64,000 nucleotides of DNA from assembly GCA_030512335.1 (NCBI GenBank), contig JAULSU010000004.1, forward strand, positions 5,890,001-5,954,000. The letters are read 5' to 3'. A program made the position numbers and the translations under genes. The notes under the pieces were generated by a model. It was not told the origin of the DNA. It saw only the letters and a list, made by a program, of their open reading frames with translations, and did not search any database. Shown piece by piece: positions 9,548 through 22,171 of this stretch (position 1 is its first letter; the number at the start of each line of letters is the position of its first letter). This DNA comes from Immersiella caudata (taxonomy: Eukaryota; Ascomycota; Sordariomycetes; Sordariales; Lasiosphaeriaceae).

Positions 9548-11620
9548 ATGAAAGCCACAACGCTCCTGGGGCTACTTCCATTAGTCCGGCCCTCGTTGGG
9601 CAGGGAGGAAGCTGCCGACTACATCATCGTCGGCGCCGGCACAGCCGGGCTTGTCTTGGCGAATCGTCTCTCGGAGGATCCATCTGTCACGGTCACAGTC
9701 ATTGAACCCGGAGCCGACGAGAGGAACAACATCAACGTCACGGGAACCGACAAGTTCTCCCTCGCATTCAACACCCACATCGACTGGCAATACTCGACCG
9801 TCAACCAGCCTCGTGCAAATAACCGATCTCTGCCTCTGCACCAAGGCAAAGCATGGGGCGGAACAAGCACCATCAACGGTCAGAGACCATCCCCATCCTA
9901 ATCCCCAAGCACCCAAAACCACAAAAGTGCATGTAAGCTAGGTAACTAACAATCATCATCTAGGTATGACCTACATCCGCGGCAACAAACTTGAATTCGA
10001 CCTCTGGTCCCACCTCGGCAACCCTGGTTGGACCTGGTCCACCCTCCTCCCCTACTTCATAAAATCCGAAAACTACACCCTCCCCACCCCCTCCCAACTC
10101 GACGCCGGCGCAACCTACCAGCCCCAAAACCACGGCTTCTCCGGTCCGCTGCACGTCGGATACCCCGCCGCACTCCACAACGGCTCCTTCGCGCCGCTGA
10201 TTCTCGGTGCTTGGGATGACATGTCTGCGTCGTTGGCGCACAATGCTGATTTGAATAGCGGGGATGTGCACGGCTTTGGGATGGGACCGCAGACGTTGGA
10301 TGGGCGGGAGGATGTGAGGTATGATTCGGCGAGGGCGTATTATCACCCGGTGGAACACAGGGGGAATTTGAGGATTGTGAGGGGGACGGTGAGGAGGATT
10401 TTATGGGGGGATGGGGGTGGAAAAGGGGGGAGGGAGCTTTTGAGAGCGAACGGGGTGGAGTTTGTGACGGACCAGGGGGCGGTGCAGAGGATGAGGGTGG
10501 GGAAGGAGGTGATTGTTTCGGCTGGGGGGGTGAGGTCGCCGTTGGTTTTGGAGGCTTCGGGGATTGGGAATCGCAGGTTTGTTGAAATCTTTGGGAAGGG
10601 TTGGCTTTTTAGTTGTTTTTTTTTTTGCTGACGATGTTGATCTGGATAAGGATTCTTGAATCGCTCGGGATTGAGACACTTGTCGACCTTCCCGGCGTCG
10701 GGGAGAACCTCGGCGGACAATCAGCCCATATCATTGTGTTTTCCGGCGAGATGGAGGCTTCGGCAAGCGCATATCACACCCATGTCACAGCGGCCGAGCT
10801 GTTTGGCGCCAACCTCGAGTCGGTTCGGAATGCGACACGAGAAAGTATTCCGCGGTGGGCTAAAGATATGGCAAGGGGCTCGAGAAACGCATTGAGCCCC
10901 GAGGCTCTCGAGAAGCAATTCCGCTTGCAATACGACTTGATCTTCAAGCACAATGTCACGCCAGCCGAAGTCATCACGGTCTCTGCGCCAGGCGGAATTA
11001 TGGTCTCCAACTATTACGCCATCCTCCCATTCTCGCGGGGAAGCGTCCACCTCGGTGGCCTTGATCAAATTGACAAGCCGGTTATCGACCCTGGCGTCTT
11101 CTCAGCCGACTTTGACATTGCGGCAACCACGGCAATAGGGAGGATGGCACAGAGGTTCTGGCTTTCCGACCACATCCGGCCATTGGTAACCGCGCAGCTT
11201 GTCCCAGACGCGTCTGCGTTGCCTGAGAATGCTACTGATGCTCAGTGGCTTGCGCACCTGCGGCAGAGTTGTATGTGTTGCGCTCTTTGTCTCCTTACTT
11301 GGACACCCCCTTATCTAGCCCCCCTTTTCCTTGCCTCTTTTCTTTTTGACGTTTTTCTTCCTTTATTTCTGGAAGCGCATCCATGAAGCTAACACACAGC
11401 AGTGGATATGGCTGCGCACCCGAGAGGTTCTGCGGCCATGATGAGTCGAGAGCTAGGTGGCGTAGTTGACCCGGAGCTGAGGGTCTATGGTACAGCAAAT
11501 GTCAGAGTCGTTGACGCGTCTGTCATTCCGATGCCTATCAGTGGGCACATGTCGGCCGCCGTGTACGCTGTGGCGGAAAAGGCTGCCGATATCATCAAGC
11601 AAAACTCTAAAGGGCAATGA
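9548..11620 (+). CDS. Secreted GMC-family FAD oxidoreductase
   Basis: Four exons (9548-9878, 9964-10576, 10651-11270, 11403-11620) give 593 residues, the usual length. A signal peptide (MKATTLLGLLPLVRPSLG) is followed at once by the dinucleotide-binding motif DYIIVGAGTAGLVLANRL. The GMC signature GKAWGGTSTING..MTYIRG spans the first intron, and PGVGENLGGQ follows the third exon start. The catalytic histidine pair is likely in AAHPRGSAAMM and in SGHMSAAVYA near the C-terminus. Family members oxidise alcohols, sugars or aryl alcohols with O2 or quinones (glucose oxidase, choline dehydrogenase, aryl-alcohol oxidase types); the substrate is not predictable. A secreted role in biomass attack or peroxide supply is inferred. 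Confidence 0.9.
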
Positions 11621-12359
11621 CATGTTGTGGGAAAGGGTCTGGTTTAAACCTACATCTCAAGGCTAGCATGGGGAAGAATCAGTTCTGGGCGGACAGACAT
11701 GGAAGAATCTAGCGGCAAAGCTCTAGAACTATGGATGCGAAATGATTACGCTTGTCAGGTACCGGTCTGGTTGGCCTGAGAGACTGAGATAAAGTCTCCG
11801 ATTTCCGTCGGCATTCGTGCCCGGATCCGCCTAGTGACTGAGTCCAGGGCATGCACACCATTGCAGTTACCTTGGCGATCTAACCAGTAGGATTTTAGTG
11901 AGCAAAATCTCCTGAGATGATGGACTGGGATTCGTCTTCTAAGCGGCAGTTGGCGCGCTGAAACAGCACATTGTCGTACCCTAAAGTTTGCCCTCGGCAA
12001 TTTCCATGTTCTTGGGTGATCCTGAGCCGCTCCGGAGCTAGGGTGAGCTATATATAAGCTAGTGTAGCCTAATTTTAGATCCTCGACTAAAGTTACCATC
12101 CGGAGACTCCGGCACGCTTCTCGGTTTCTGCTAATGTGGTGTTTTGAGCGGTCCTAAGGCAAACAGAACTCATATTGTAATGATTAGTAGAACAGCAGAA
12201 GCCAGGTTTTGGAACCACCAGCCGATGCTTTGTCTGGCCCAGTGCTAGGGCAACGCAGTAAAACCATTATGGAGCCTAAAATTATGCCCCTTGCCAGAGT
12301 GCCAAGCTGTATTAGACCACTTGTCAAGCATCACAGCTTCTAGGCTGGTCTCAGGCCCC
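11621..12359. other. Intergenic, nothing recognised
   Basis: Downstream of the GMC gene; only a minus-strand 114-codon frame without motifs. Confidence 0.4.
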
Positions 12360-12740
12360 AATTTCGGACCAGAATATACCAGTATATGCCCTCGGATAGT
12401 ACACAATACCCCAGCTTAGAATCTAGGATAATACATAACATACCAGCACTAATAAAATATCCTATAATATACTAGTACATGATAAGATTGCTCAGTATGC
12501 CAGTTATGCTCACTAAAGATAGCCCACTAGTATTAATACATTCAAACACTCATGTTTAACTAAGTAATAAGGGCTTTTCCATATTTAAGCCGACAATATA
12601 GGGAGCTGCCTAGTTACCCACCGCAACTGATTTCGGCGCAGGATTTCTATCAGCAGTTAATTTACTAAAGATATATGTTCTCTTATTAATTTAATTATAG
12701 TCTAGCTAGTTTCACTTTGATCTAGCTTAGTTCTTTTAGC
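12360..12740. repeat. TA-rich, CpG-poor tract resembling RIP-mutated DNA
   Basis: Dense in TA dinucleotides (ATAATATACTAG, TTAATTTAATTATAG) and almost free of CG, in sharp contrast to the GC-rich neighbourhood. This is the footprint expected where repeat-induced point mutation has decayed a repeat. No coding remnant could be read. The statement rests on inspection, not on a computed index. Confidence 0.55.
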
Positions 12741-12746
12741 TTATTG

Positions 12747-12838
12747 CTCAGGCGCTACTCAAGCGTTTCTCAGGCACTGCTCAGGAAATGACCAGGAAAT
12801 GATTGGAGAAATCGTCAAACATGGCTTAGACGAGTAGG
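12747..12838 (+). mobile_element. Orphan terminal inverted repeat of the 19470-22295 element family
   Basis: Begins CTCAGGCGCTACT and continues to GAGAAATCGTCAAACATG, then CTTAGACGAGTAGG. It matches both ends of the large element at 19470-22295 except for two insertions of about 22 and 11 bases. Each insertion is itself a near copy of the adjoining segment. The match stops at about 12838 and no opposite end was found nearby, so this is a solo or truncated terminus. Confidence 0.65.
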
Positions 12839-13391
12839 GTGGGGTGTGTGGACGAGGGCATACAATCTTGGAGGATTAGGAGACCCGTACTGGATTGAAG
12901 CAGGATCCGAGACTGGGAAGTGAATGCATCAAATCCGCGCTTATATCTTCTGCGCCGTCTTTTGGGCCACGCAAAGAGGCTAGCGACCTCCCTGTCAAGA
13001 TTTAGCACCTACCTGGACAGAAGCGGGAGCTTAGGTACCTGAGGTAATGTGCTGCCGGGCAAGGCGGAGCATCGCGTCCATAATTTCACACCATGTGTGA
13101 CCCTCTAGCGTGACACGGCCCGGAAACATGGCGTTTGCTTGGTACCATGTTCGTTCCGTGAAACACCCTAACATAGACCTTTGGTCTAATACCTACACAA
13201 GATAGGAAGGCTGAGTGGCGTCCGGTTCAAAGTTGCCAGAAACGAAGAAACAAAAAGTGACAAATTCTTGCACGTAAGAGGATGGAGGCCATGCAAAGGA
13301 GAGCTTTCGCGTATAAGTCCTCATTGATTTTGTGTCTGGTGTTGATCGAGTTCAGTCCTGTAACGTATTTACTCTCTCTCAAATGTTGCAA
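12839..13391. other. Spacer with no recognised gene
   Basis: Holds the 3' flank of the ZZ-patatin gene. Nothing else recognised. Confidence 0.4.
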
Positions 13392-16300
13392 TCAACCCTC
13401 CAACTCGTATATGAACTCGTCGTACGACAACTGGTCAGGTTCTCTCCCCTTCACGCCCCCAGGCCCAACGTCTTCCGGCGTCTCGGAATACCATGTCCCC
13501 GTCTCTCCCAGTCCCGTAGTCCCACCGTCTGCAATTCCTAAGCCCGCCGCAGTGCCGTTGATATCAATAGTGCTGAATGCACCCCTTAGGTTCCAATTCG
13601 ATCCCGCCCTGCGTACCCTCGCCTTCGGCTGCGGCTGATACCTTGACAGATCAGGCGCTGCTCTCGCCTCACGATTGCCTTCGCGCAGGCTGTGGAAGCG
13701 CTGGGGCACGCTCTTGGGACTCAAATGGCGCAAGTCGTTGCTGTGACGAGCGGTGACTAGTCTGTTCCGGGATGGCGTGACTGTGGGGTTGGTGGTGCGG
13801 TCAGCACTGTGGACGACAACATCAGCAGCTCATATGGAGTGGTTGACCGTGCGTTTTTCATATAACATTAAATCGAAAGGTAGTCAGGTAGGTACATACC
13901 TCGTGCTCGGCTGTCTTCGGTCATCAGCTCCCTTGGGAAACCACTGATCGGCAAGTGCGAGTCGGCAGAGAAGGGATACGGCGTAGTCTGTAAGCAAAGA
14001 GAGATCATGGTGGAAGATGACTCCTTGGACGTGGAGATTTGGATCCGCGGCAGATTGAAGGTGCCGCGGAGATACAAGTCACTGATGATATGCTCTGAGA
14101 GGCCCAACGTGAAGGAATTGGAGCGAAGTCCTCTCTCCTCGACGAATATGAACGGCTCAAAGGTGCCGCGAAAGTGACTGCGGAGAAACTCGCCGAGAGC
14201 TTTCATCTCGTCCGAGTTTTGCTCGAAGCGGCAGTAGATTCTGCCTGGAAAATAGGTATAACGGGTTAGATGAACCAAAACCGACAGAGCGTGGTGTCAC
14301 AATAGGGGCTGACCTTCGCACGTGAAACCAGAATCCTGCTGTTTCACGGAGCCCGGGGTCTTCTCGAAGAAGAAGGTACTGGCAATCAGCCTATGGGCGA
14401 CCTCCCTGGTCCTGGCAACGTTCTGGTTGAGATAATCGGTCGCTGCTTTTTCGAGACGCCCAAGCTCGTTGACCTCATTGAGCCTGGGTACTTCGTACTG
14501 CAGATCAGGGTTAACGCGTATGTAGCGGCGGTGGTTACTGTTCTCGTCAAACTCGGGAGAGATGTTCTCTGCCATAAATGTCCGCCAGATGTCATCGCAC
14601 TGCAGGAGCCTGTCGAATCGATCCGTCGCAAGGTTCCACCACACTTTCCAGGGAGTACTCGACGACTTTCCCTTGGCTTTCGATGAGGAGGCTTCGCCGT
14701 CCTCGAATGGTGGCTGATTTCTGGCGGAACGTGTCTTCCCCTGACCAGCAGCGTTCATGCCCGTGCCAATCGAGAGGAGGATGTCTGGCGGCGCACTAGC
14801 AACATCGCCCCAAATCGCCCTGCGTTCGTGATGTGCCACCCAAACTGGGTTATTGTGGTATAGGGCTCCGTCCACATATCCGCCCTGCGTGTCCTTGATG
14901 AACTGTTTGAAGAAGGGGGGCGCGGCGGATGTTGCGCGAGCGCTGTGTGAGCCAACGTAAGCTTCAATATCTCCTGACGGCAATAAGGTACCTGAGGTAT
15001 CCGGCCGGTTGGGGGACCGAATTGCGGGCTGAGACTTACGCTTCCCACATTTTGAACTCTGTTTCCGGCCCAGCCGTACGGACAAATCTATACGGGAGTT
15101 CTGCCGCTCCATCAGCTGTTGCTATTCTCCCACGTCTTGCACGCGGCACATACCATAACTATGAGGATCCGGCCGGTTGTAGTTGGTCAGAATGACCGCC
15201 TGCTGCGCGATGACCGTGGTGGAAGTCACCGCAACCTTGGTGACCATCTCGGCGGAGTTGGTTTTCCCTCCAAATAGAGGTCCCTCTTCAAACCTCTCTT
15301 TAAGGAGGGCCTCAAATGGCTTGGTCTTGTACATGCTGCCGTGATACGTCATGGATATCTTCTCAAGGATCGGGGCGCCAATCATTTTATGTTTGGAGAA
15401 CGCTGTATGGCATAGCTCTTTGAATTGTCCGATGCAGGTCGAGACGGTCCAGTTCTTTGCTCCAAGTCCGAGCGCGAGGATGCCACCTGTGCTACAAGGC
15501 ATGAATCTGTCAGTCTTTCTGGGGTGCACAACGGTCATATGCGCTTGGGTGGGCACACCTGGTTCCAACAATGAGGTCGAAGAACAGTTGAATGGGTAAT
15601 CCGGGGCCTAGAATTCTCTCGATGGCTTTGAGGACCTGTAGTTCTACGATTCCTCGGACGCCACCGCTGTCAAAAGGGGTTAGCGCGTTGCCCGTCGGCG
15701 GTTCCAAGGGTCAACTGACCCATCAAGACAAAGTATCCGTGTTCCAGCAAAAGGAGGCTTGACGGTGATCTCCCATGGCGGTTCCCAGTAATAGTCCCTG
15801 GGATGTAGCGGACAGCGAGTAAGCCCGATCTTTGTTCTCGAAGTCTTATTACCGTATGACTTGGTACAGGGACTGCATAAGACATGTCCACACGGAAGCG
15901 CATGCTCTGGGAGTTCTCTCAAGCAAGAAAAGCATGTATGGTGGCTGATGAAGTCCGAACTTTGTCCGAGACTGCCGTAGAAGCTGCTGAGCTCCTGTTG
16001 GTGAAGCTTCGCCGCGATTTCGGCGTCGGTACTTTCACGAAACATGTGGCTTGACAAAGCAAATTTCTCCTGGAGGCTTGCCAGATCGCTTTTGAGGCGA
16101 TCGATCCACGCGACCAGGAATTTGCGCGTGTCAAAGTCGGATTGGTAAGCTCCTTCGCCGATCATTCTCCCGTCCTTATTCTGGTGGCCCTTCTGACTGG
16201 TGTGTCCTACTTTGAAATTGCAGCAGGGGCCGTGACGCGGGTGAACGTAACTGCAAGGAGTGCAGACGTCGTCGTAGCGGCTGATGGCTTGCTCGCAAAA

Positions 16301-18143
16301 CTCAACGTATGCGTCGTGCAACAAACGTACAGTGGTACCTAATATATCATTCTTTAGCACCTTGATGAATTGGGACGGACACACATACCCATTAGGTTCT
16401 GTCGAACGGAATCCAGCAAAATACATGACGAAATCATGGGTCGCATTCTGTCGAACACCACGCCCAGGCCTCCGTTGGCAATATCTGGGTCCTTTGCATT
16501 ATCCCTGATCGACATGGCGAGGTTGAAGATATTGCCCCCAAAGTCTCGGGGGATGGGGTTGTGTTTGAGAGCCTGCTTGATGAAGTCAAAAGGTGTATCG
16601 AGATCTCTCGAGAAATGGTCATATGCTGCCTGGAGGTAGATTTGGAGTTGCTCTGCGGTTGCCAACATTCGAACCCTTTTCTTGACGTGCAAAGAAAATC
16701 TGCATTTGCGCTGGATTAGTCTGAAAAGCTTATTCACTTGATCATCCATTAGCATGTATCGACCCCGAGTAGGGATCCGCACAGCGGTTACGGATGCATA
16801 ATAGCACTCTAACAAATCCTTCGTAGTGATGATTTCTCTCCCGTTCTGACGCCACATCTCTGCGTGCTCTTCGAAGCGAGGCTCTCGGAAGACGGCTCCT
16901 TTGATGTGATCAAGAAGAAGCTCTGTCGTGGTCTCGATGTCCCACTCCTTCTCGTCCACGTTATCCGTGGCGTTGAGGACTATAACGGCGTGGGGGAGGG
17001 CCGGTTGGTTGAGGGACTTGTCTATAGAAGCGGCACCCCACTCCAACAGCTTCTCAAGCACGGTAGATTCGAAGGCTCTGTTTCTAGGTTAGCACGAACA
17101 CCTCCAATGCCTGAAGCGCGCCGTGGAATGCATTACCTTGGGTTTCTCAGGACGAACACAACGACGTCTGAGAAGGTGTACAGAAGTCGTGGGTACAGCT
17201 GTGTGACGGCGTATTCGCGTTTCTTCGTCCTCGGTGTGACCGCCCACATGATGTCCCTCTCGGAGCCGTGGCGGCTTTTCTTGAGTTTTTTCTTGGACTC
17301 CTGATAGACGGACGAGCGGTCTGTGGCGGAAGATCGACTCTTGAGAACAAGGCTAGCCGACATGGAACTCTCTCTCATATCCTTCGGCCTATTCTGCTGA
17401 TCTTTTGACCTGTGTTGTAGCCCTTTGGGTATCGCCTCGCCACCGTCGAGCCCTTCACAGTCCGCGTATAACACTGGGGTTCGAGTGTGGTAGGACTCGG
17501 GATCCGCGTAAAGGTGGACATCGCCAGTCGTGGGGACTCGGTCGTTATTTGACGAAGTGACAGGAGATGGAAACTTGGGGTCACCATTCACCGGAGATGC
17601 GGCCTCCAATCGATTGATGAGCATTTTGATAAGCGTGCTTTTGCCCGCTCCTAGTGAAGAAGAGAAAACCACAGTGATCAGCGCTGACACAAAGTATCGT
17701 AGCGTTATTGCATGAGGTAATTAAGGACCAACCATACCGGTCTGTCCAATGAAAGATACCAACTGTGGCCATCTCGGCCCGACATCCAGAGCCTGACTCT
17801 CGCTCATGAGTGTCGCAAACCGACCATGATCTTGGAAGACGGGCTGGTTCGAAGCGTCCCGCCCTACGCCGAACCAAGTCGTGTCTTCGTCTGCGCGAAG
17901 CTCGATGTTGTGTTCGTCCTCGGTGAGCGACGGCTCAAGAATTTGACGAAGTCTCTGGACAACTTGCGGGTTCGATTTTTCGTGAGGTCGACCATCCCAC
18001 CCGACAGCGCCGTCGACATGGAGAGGCCATTGAGACCAACAGCCATCGCAGAAGGAGAAGTTGTTGCATTGTATGCAGCTGTATGTCACTTTGTCGGTGG
18101 CTCTGCACGTATGGCATGACGCCCGGCTGGAGTCGGGTGCCAT
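13392..18143 (-). CDS. NLR-like protein: ZZ finger, P-loop GTPase, RING-like finger, patatin phospholipase
   Basis: Ten exons (18143-17738, 17650-17137, 17077-16389, 16338-15720, 15666-15559, 15491-15154, 15115-15040, 14942-14314, 14244-13900, 13780-13392) sum to 4113 bases, 1370 residues. Residues 10-43 form a ZZ-type zinc finger (CHTC..YSCIQC..SFCDGC). A Walker A motif GQTGAGKST is rebuilt across intron 1 at about 133-141. DCEGLDGG near 200 is like the DTEGL motif of GBP/atlastin-type GTPases. A RING-like finger (CFSCL, LPCGHVLCSPC, CPLH) lies at about 670-720. A patatin domain follows: oxyanion GGGVRG at about 744, nucleophile GTSTGG at about 777, and DGA (GYVDGALYH) at about 940. Splices restore both patatin motifs exactly, which supports the model. 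It is probably a cytosolic lipid hydrolase controlled by a GTPase switch, like patatin-bearing fungal immune receptors; this role is inferred. Start at 18176 is possible. Confidence 0.88.
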
Positions 18144-19467
18144 ATTTTTTACGTCGGACACCTGCTTGAAATACAATGCTCGCTCATATCGTGTCGATTG
18201 GCCGCGAGAGTTTAGGGCAGGCCGCGATGAAAACGAGGAACGGAGGGTAACTGCTTAAGACTGATGTGTATTAGCGGATAGCCTGGCGGAGGCTCAGCGG
18301 CCGCAGAGCCGGCCGGAACTGCCCCAGCATCGTCCGCGACCCTCTAAGATGCGATCGAGCGTCACATGGGCTGCTTGCTCTCAGCGCATATCTCTCGTCT
18401 CTTTGCCGCTGTCTTCCAATCAAGCTCGGGCTTGCTTTGGATGTGAACTAATGCATGGTCTGCGGCATGAATCACGGTGATAACCAATCGGGGACGTCGT
18501 CAGTCCGCCTGCACCATGTCGGTCTCAGCACTCCGGAACCTCGTCCCTGGAGCACTTTTTTCTCATTTTTCAGCCTGCCTCCGAACCCTCACGTCCAACA
18601 GTCTTGTCAAGATCCACCAGAAGACGAATTGCGATCGCAGCGGACGACAGAAGCAATTTCAGTAGAGGGGTCACGTCCATATCGAACCCCTGGGCCATAG
18701 AGTCTGCATAGGTAGGTATGAATTAAATCCCAGCCCTTACTGATATCTTGTTGCAGTCTGTGAAGATGTGGCTGCCGCCCACGCCTGCGTCATTTTTGTC
18801 GCCGTGATGCCCTTGGGCGTCAATTAGCTGTTCATTATGCAGCCTCAATGCATTGTTCAGCTGTCAGCCCGGCTCGGCTTCCGCCGCCAATTTCCATCCT
18901 TCATCCCAGGGCGGCAGCTGCTGGCGTTGGAGAAGGGATGTAGTAGGATGCGCAGCGGTGAGCTTGAATTCGCGGAGTATAATGTCCTGACGCTTTTGCG
19001 AGGCAGGCAGGAGGGTCTTGTCGAACATGCTGGACGGCGATACCGTTATCTTCCAACTCTCAAGTTACTTTCTCTAACATGCATGTTCCAGTGACTTCCA
19101 TCGAAATTGGCGCTGCTCGGCCTTCGATGATTTTGCGCCGACTCACCCACAGCCACCCCCAACGTTCTGTTCCTTGCCGGGTATTAAGGGTCAAGCTGCG
19201 CTGGACGCCGACAGGGTCTTTGCGCTGCCTCTAAACCATTGCTGAAGACGCGCGACTGTGCGTTTCTCGACCCTTGTCTCAATCTGTGCTCCTGTAAGTA
19301 CACTGACATTGGAAGAGCTTCAGCGCGGCGTATCACGAACCTGGCCGTATTTAAGTAGAGGCCCTCACGACCTACCGCAGCCTTCGTCACCACGCAACCA
19401 ACTACAGTAGCCATATATATCCCTAACCCTCGATGTTTTTTTTCACCCGCACTGCCCAGTTCCATCT
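18144..19467. other. Intergenic, nothing recognised
   Basis: About 1.3 kb between the ZZ-patatin gene and the transposon-like element. Contains short frames only. The final 100 bases before 19468 are the flank of the left inverted repeat. Confidence 0.4.
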
Positions 19468-19469
19468 TA

Positions 19470-19589
19470 CTCAGGCGCTGCTCAGGAATTGATCAGAGAT
19501 ATTGCCAAGCATAGTTTAAATAAGCAGGCAGTACTCTTCAGTTCGAATAGCAACTTTTCGCGAGGTCCCAGTTTTCGATGCACAGGTGG
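19470..19589 (+). repeat. Left terminal inverted repeat
   Basis: Aligns with the reverse complement of 22172-22295. Differences are scattered and include many C/T and G/A transitions, as expected after RIP or long divergence. The inner edge holds an imperfect palindrome, GGTCCCAGTTTT ... AAAACCGGGACC (19564-19603). Confidence 0.75.
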
Positions 19590-19603
19590 CCCAAAACCGG
19601 GAC

Positions 19604-20712
19604 CACCTTAACCTCTTTTCGGTTCCCTTCCCTTCCCCTTGAAGGTAGAGCCTAGATCACGGCCCAGGCTAAACTCCTGAGCCGATTTCTTGGCCCATGA
19701 TGAGTGAGTGAGATCGGGACAGTTTTTGATCTTCCAAGCTTGTAGCTTGGTAATGCGACTTGGCGAATAAAAACACCAACCATCTTAATTACCTCTGTCA
19801 CGGCACAGAATATCACTTGACTACTGGCAGCGATCGCCAGAGCGCGCCTCCGTGGGCCAGTCCAGCAGCCGAGGCATCTGACGCCCCCACGTCTGGCCAT
19901 GCTCATTCTCGACGCCTGGGTCTAGAATCGCGGCCAGGTGCAGAAGAGCAGCAGCCCTGACATCAATCTCAGATACTAGACATGCACTCGAATTACTACT
20001 CATCCCAACCAAGAGAAGAAAAAGGAAGCTTACAGGCCATTTCCAACACACGCAGATCCTCGAGCAGAGGGCCACGCAGACCTACAGTGCAAGACTTCCA
20101 GGCGTCTCAGGCTCCCCTGATAACTTGCATGCAGGTTTCTTGGTGGCAAATACTATCCCGCAGATATTCAACCCGGGGCATCCCGCATCTTGGGGCTCGC
20201 TGTGCCCCATCCGTAGCGGGTGGCTGTCATCGGAGAAAGAGACAATGTGCGAGGCAACCGACTGCTGCATGATTGATGTCTATCGGCTTTAGAAAAGAAA
20301 GAAAAGAAAAACAGCCAAGGAAGCCGGGTGGACCGTGGGTATGTGTGAGCTGTGCGTGATGGAGGACATGTCTTCGACAGGGATGATGAGCAACGATGGG
20401 CAAGCGTGACCCGGGGTTTGCTTAGAGAGACATGGAAGTTATTATTTTGATGACAGGTAAATTGACAGTTCGACAATTTTGGTCGGGCTGGCAACTCAAT
20501 CATTAGGTCGGTAAGGTTTGGTGATATCGGGTGACGGTTGTGCAACTCTACGGGTCCGTGCATAAAGTTATCACTCCCTGCCTAGGCAGCAACCCCGCAC
20601 GAAATTTCAGCCGCTCTCATCTCCATCTCTCGAACCAACTCGATAAATAGGCAGGCAATCTCCTTATATTTACTCCCAGCACTCTGCGAGACAAGCGATA
20701 GCCACCACGAAG
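19604..20712. other. Non-coding interior of the element, left part
   Basis: 1.1 kb without recognisable coding sequence. The last 80 bases before 20713 would be the gene's promoter and leader. Confidence 0.4.
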
Positions 20713-21432
20713 ATGAGCCAGGACCTACCACCGGAGAATTACGAGAGGCGTGAGGTATGAACCAGCTCCTAACCGAATTGCCTGAGTGCTCACTCAGATA
20801 TCGGCAACCCGTGCTAATAATGATGACACCGCCGAAAGAAAGAGATACTCTTCTTGCGGCACAAAATCCAACGGGCGATTATACCCAAAGGTGGGGGCGA
20901 GATCAAGGCAGGAGACGTAAAGTGCGTGTCGGACTACCTCGGCTGCCTAGAGGGATTCGGGCCTGTCGAAGCCACCATCTTGCGAACGAGCAAGATCTAC
21001 AAGGTGATGAAGTACATCGCACAGAAGGTGCAACCCGATAGCATCCCCGGCGAGGCCGAGTTCCAGTTGATCCCAAGGTCGCGTGCCCTGTGGTCTCTGT
21101 ACCTTCATGTCCTGGCCGAGGATGCCGACCGGACGGGCATCGCGGCAGCGCTGGGCAAGAAGCTCGTCATCAACGACGATGACGGTACAGAAGCCGTCGG
21201 TGCCGATACCGCAATTCCTGCTCTCCAACCAGTTGCACCGCCTGCCATCATTCCGCACCCGGGGAGTCTGTGGACCTGGGTTAGCACTCACAGGGACGAT
21301 ACGGTGTATGGCCCCAACAGACCCATGACTAGACACCCTGGTTTGGACGATGGCTCATGCGCGCCACCACCCGAGTGTGCCTCACCTCCGGACATAGGCG
21401 AGGAAATGGATATCAGCACGTACTTGGTGTAG
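20713..21432 (+). CDS. TFIIS-N/LEDGF-type helical-domain protein inside the transposon-like element
   Basis: Exon 1 20713-20754 (MSQDLPPENYERRE) and exon 2 20845-21432 join in phase over a 90-base GTATGA..AG intron, 209 residues. The core reads ILFLRHKIQRAIIPKGGG, then VSDYLGCLEGFGPVEATILR and TSKIYKVMKYIAQ, ending in RSRALWSLYLHVLAED. This order (basic helix, acidic linker, four-helix bundle with a TKI-KV-K motif, then R-R-AL-W) is like the C-terminal domain of fungal PWWP proteins and the LEDGF/TFIIS-N fold, known for binding partners on transcribed chromatin. No PWWP domain is present, so it looks like an isolated C-terminal half. The tail is acidic and Pro-rich. It has no resemblance to a transposase. 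The match is from memory of the family. Confidence 0.6.
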
Positions 21433-22160
21433 GCGGGTGACGAGAGTTGTGCAGAGCAAAAGTATGAGGAAAGTCGGGGGTAAGGCTTATCGTGGCTTGC
21501 GACGACAGCAGCTCAACCACAGGCGAGGACGGGTGGTTTTAGTTTTTCGCTCGGCTCCTCGAGGCACTTTGTAAGGTTGCGGCCTAATGATAGGCACTGC
21601 CTTTGAAATTCTGCTTCTTCATAGACGGCCTAGATGGGCACGATGGCGAAGGCGGTGACTTGGAGCTGTGCCAAGCCTCCCAGCTGTCAAAATCTGTCTT
21701 TCCAGCCGGCCGCTGAACATTTGAGCAGGAGTGTGGCCGCGGTGACTCCCAGACAAAACCTTACATGCAGAACTTGACGCGAAAAGACATGATAGCGCAC
21801 ACTCGCTGCCGTCCAAGGTACCCGGACCTCTGCTCCCTAAGATTCACTTACCCAGACTCCCCTCTATGTCTCTCTCCCTATCCCTAACCACTCCCAACCT
21901 CCCCCCCCCCCGCCCGGCACAAAGCACATTCTGAGCCAGACATGTCTATTCAAATACCATGGCAAGTGGGCGATTGCCAACACTTGCAGTGTTTCTGACG
22001 ACGTCTAACAACCAATGAATAAAAACGATGCAATCCGCTTAGGGAGTGTCTTAATTAGCTTAAAGATGAGATTTACCCACTTTTGTAAATGAGGAAGACG
22101 GGAATGGAGATCTAATAGGGGAAATGAACTGGGTTTTATGTGACTTTGGAGGGGGGGGGT
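21433..22160. other. Non-coding interior of the element, right part
   Basis: No gene seen. Contains a C-run at about 21901-21912 and a G-run at about 22151-22159, next to the subterminal palindrome. Confidence 0.4.
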
Positions 22161-22171
22161 GTCCCAGTTTT

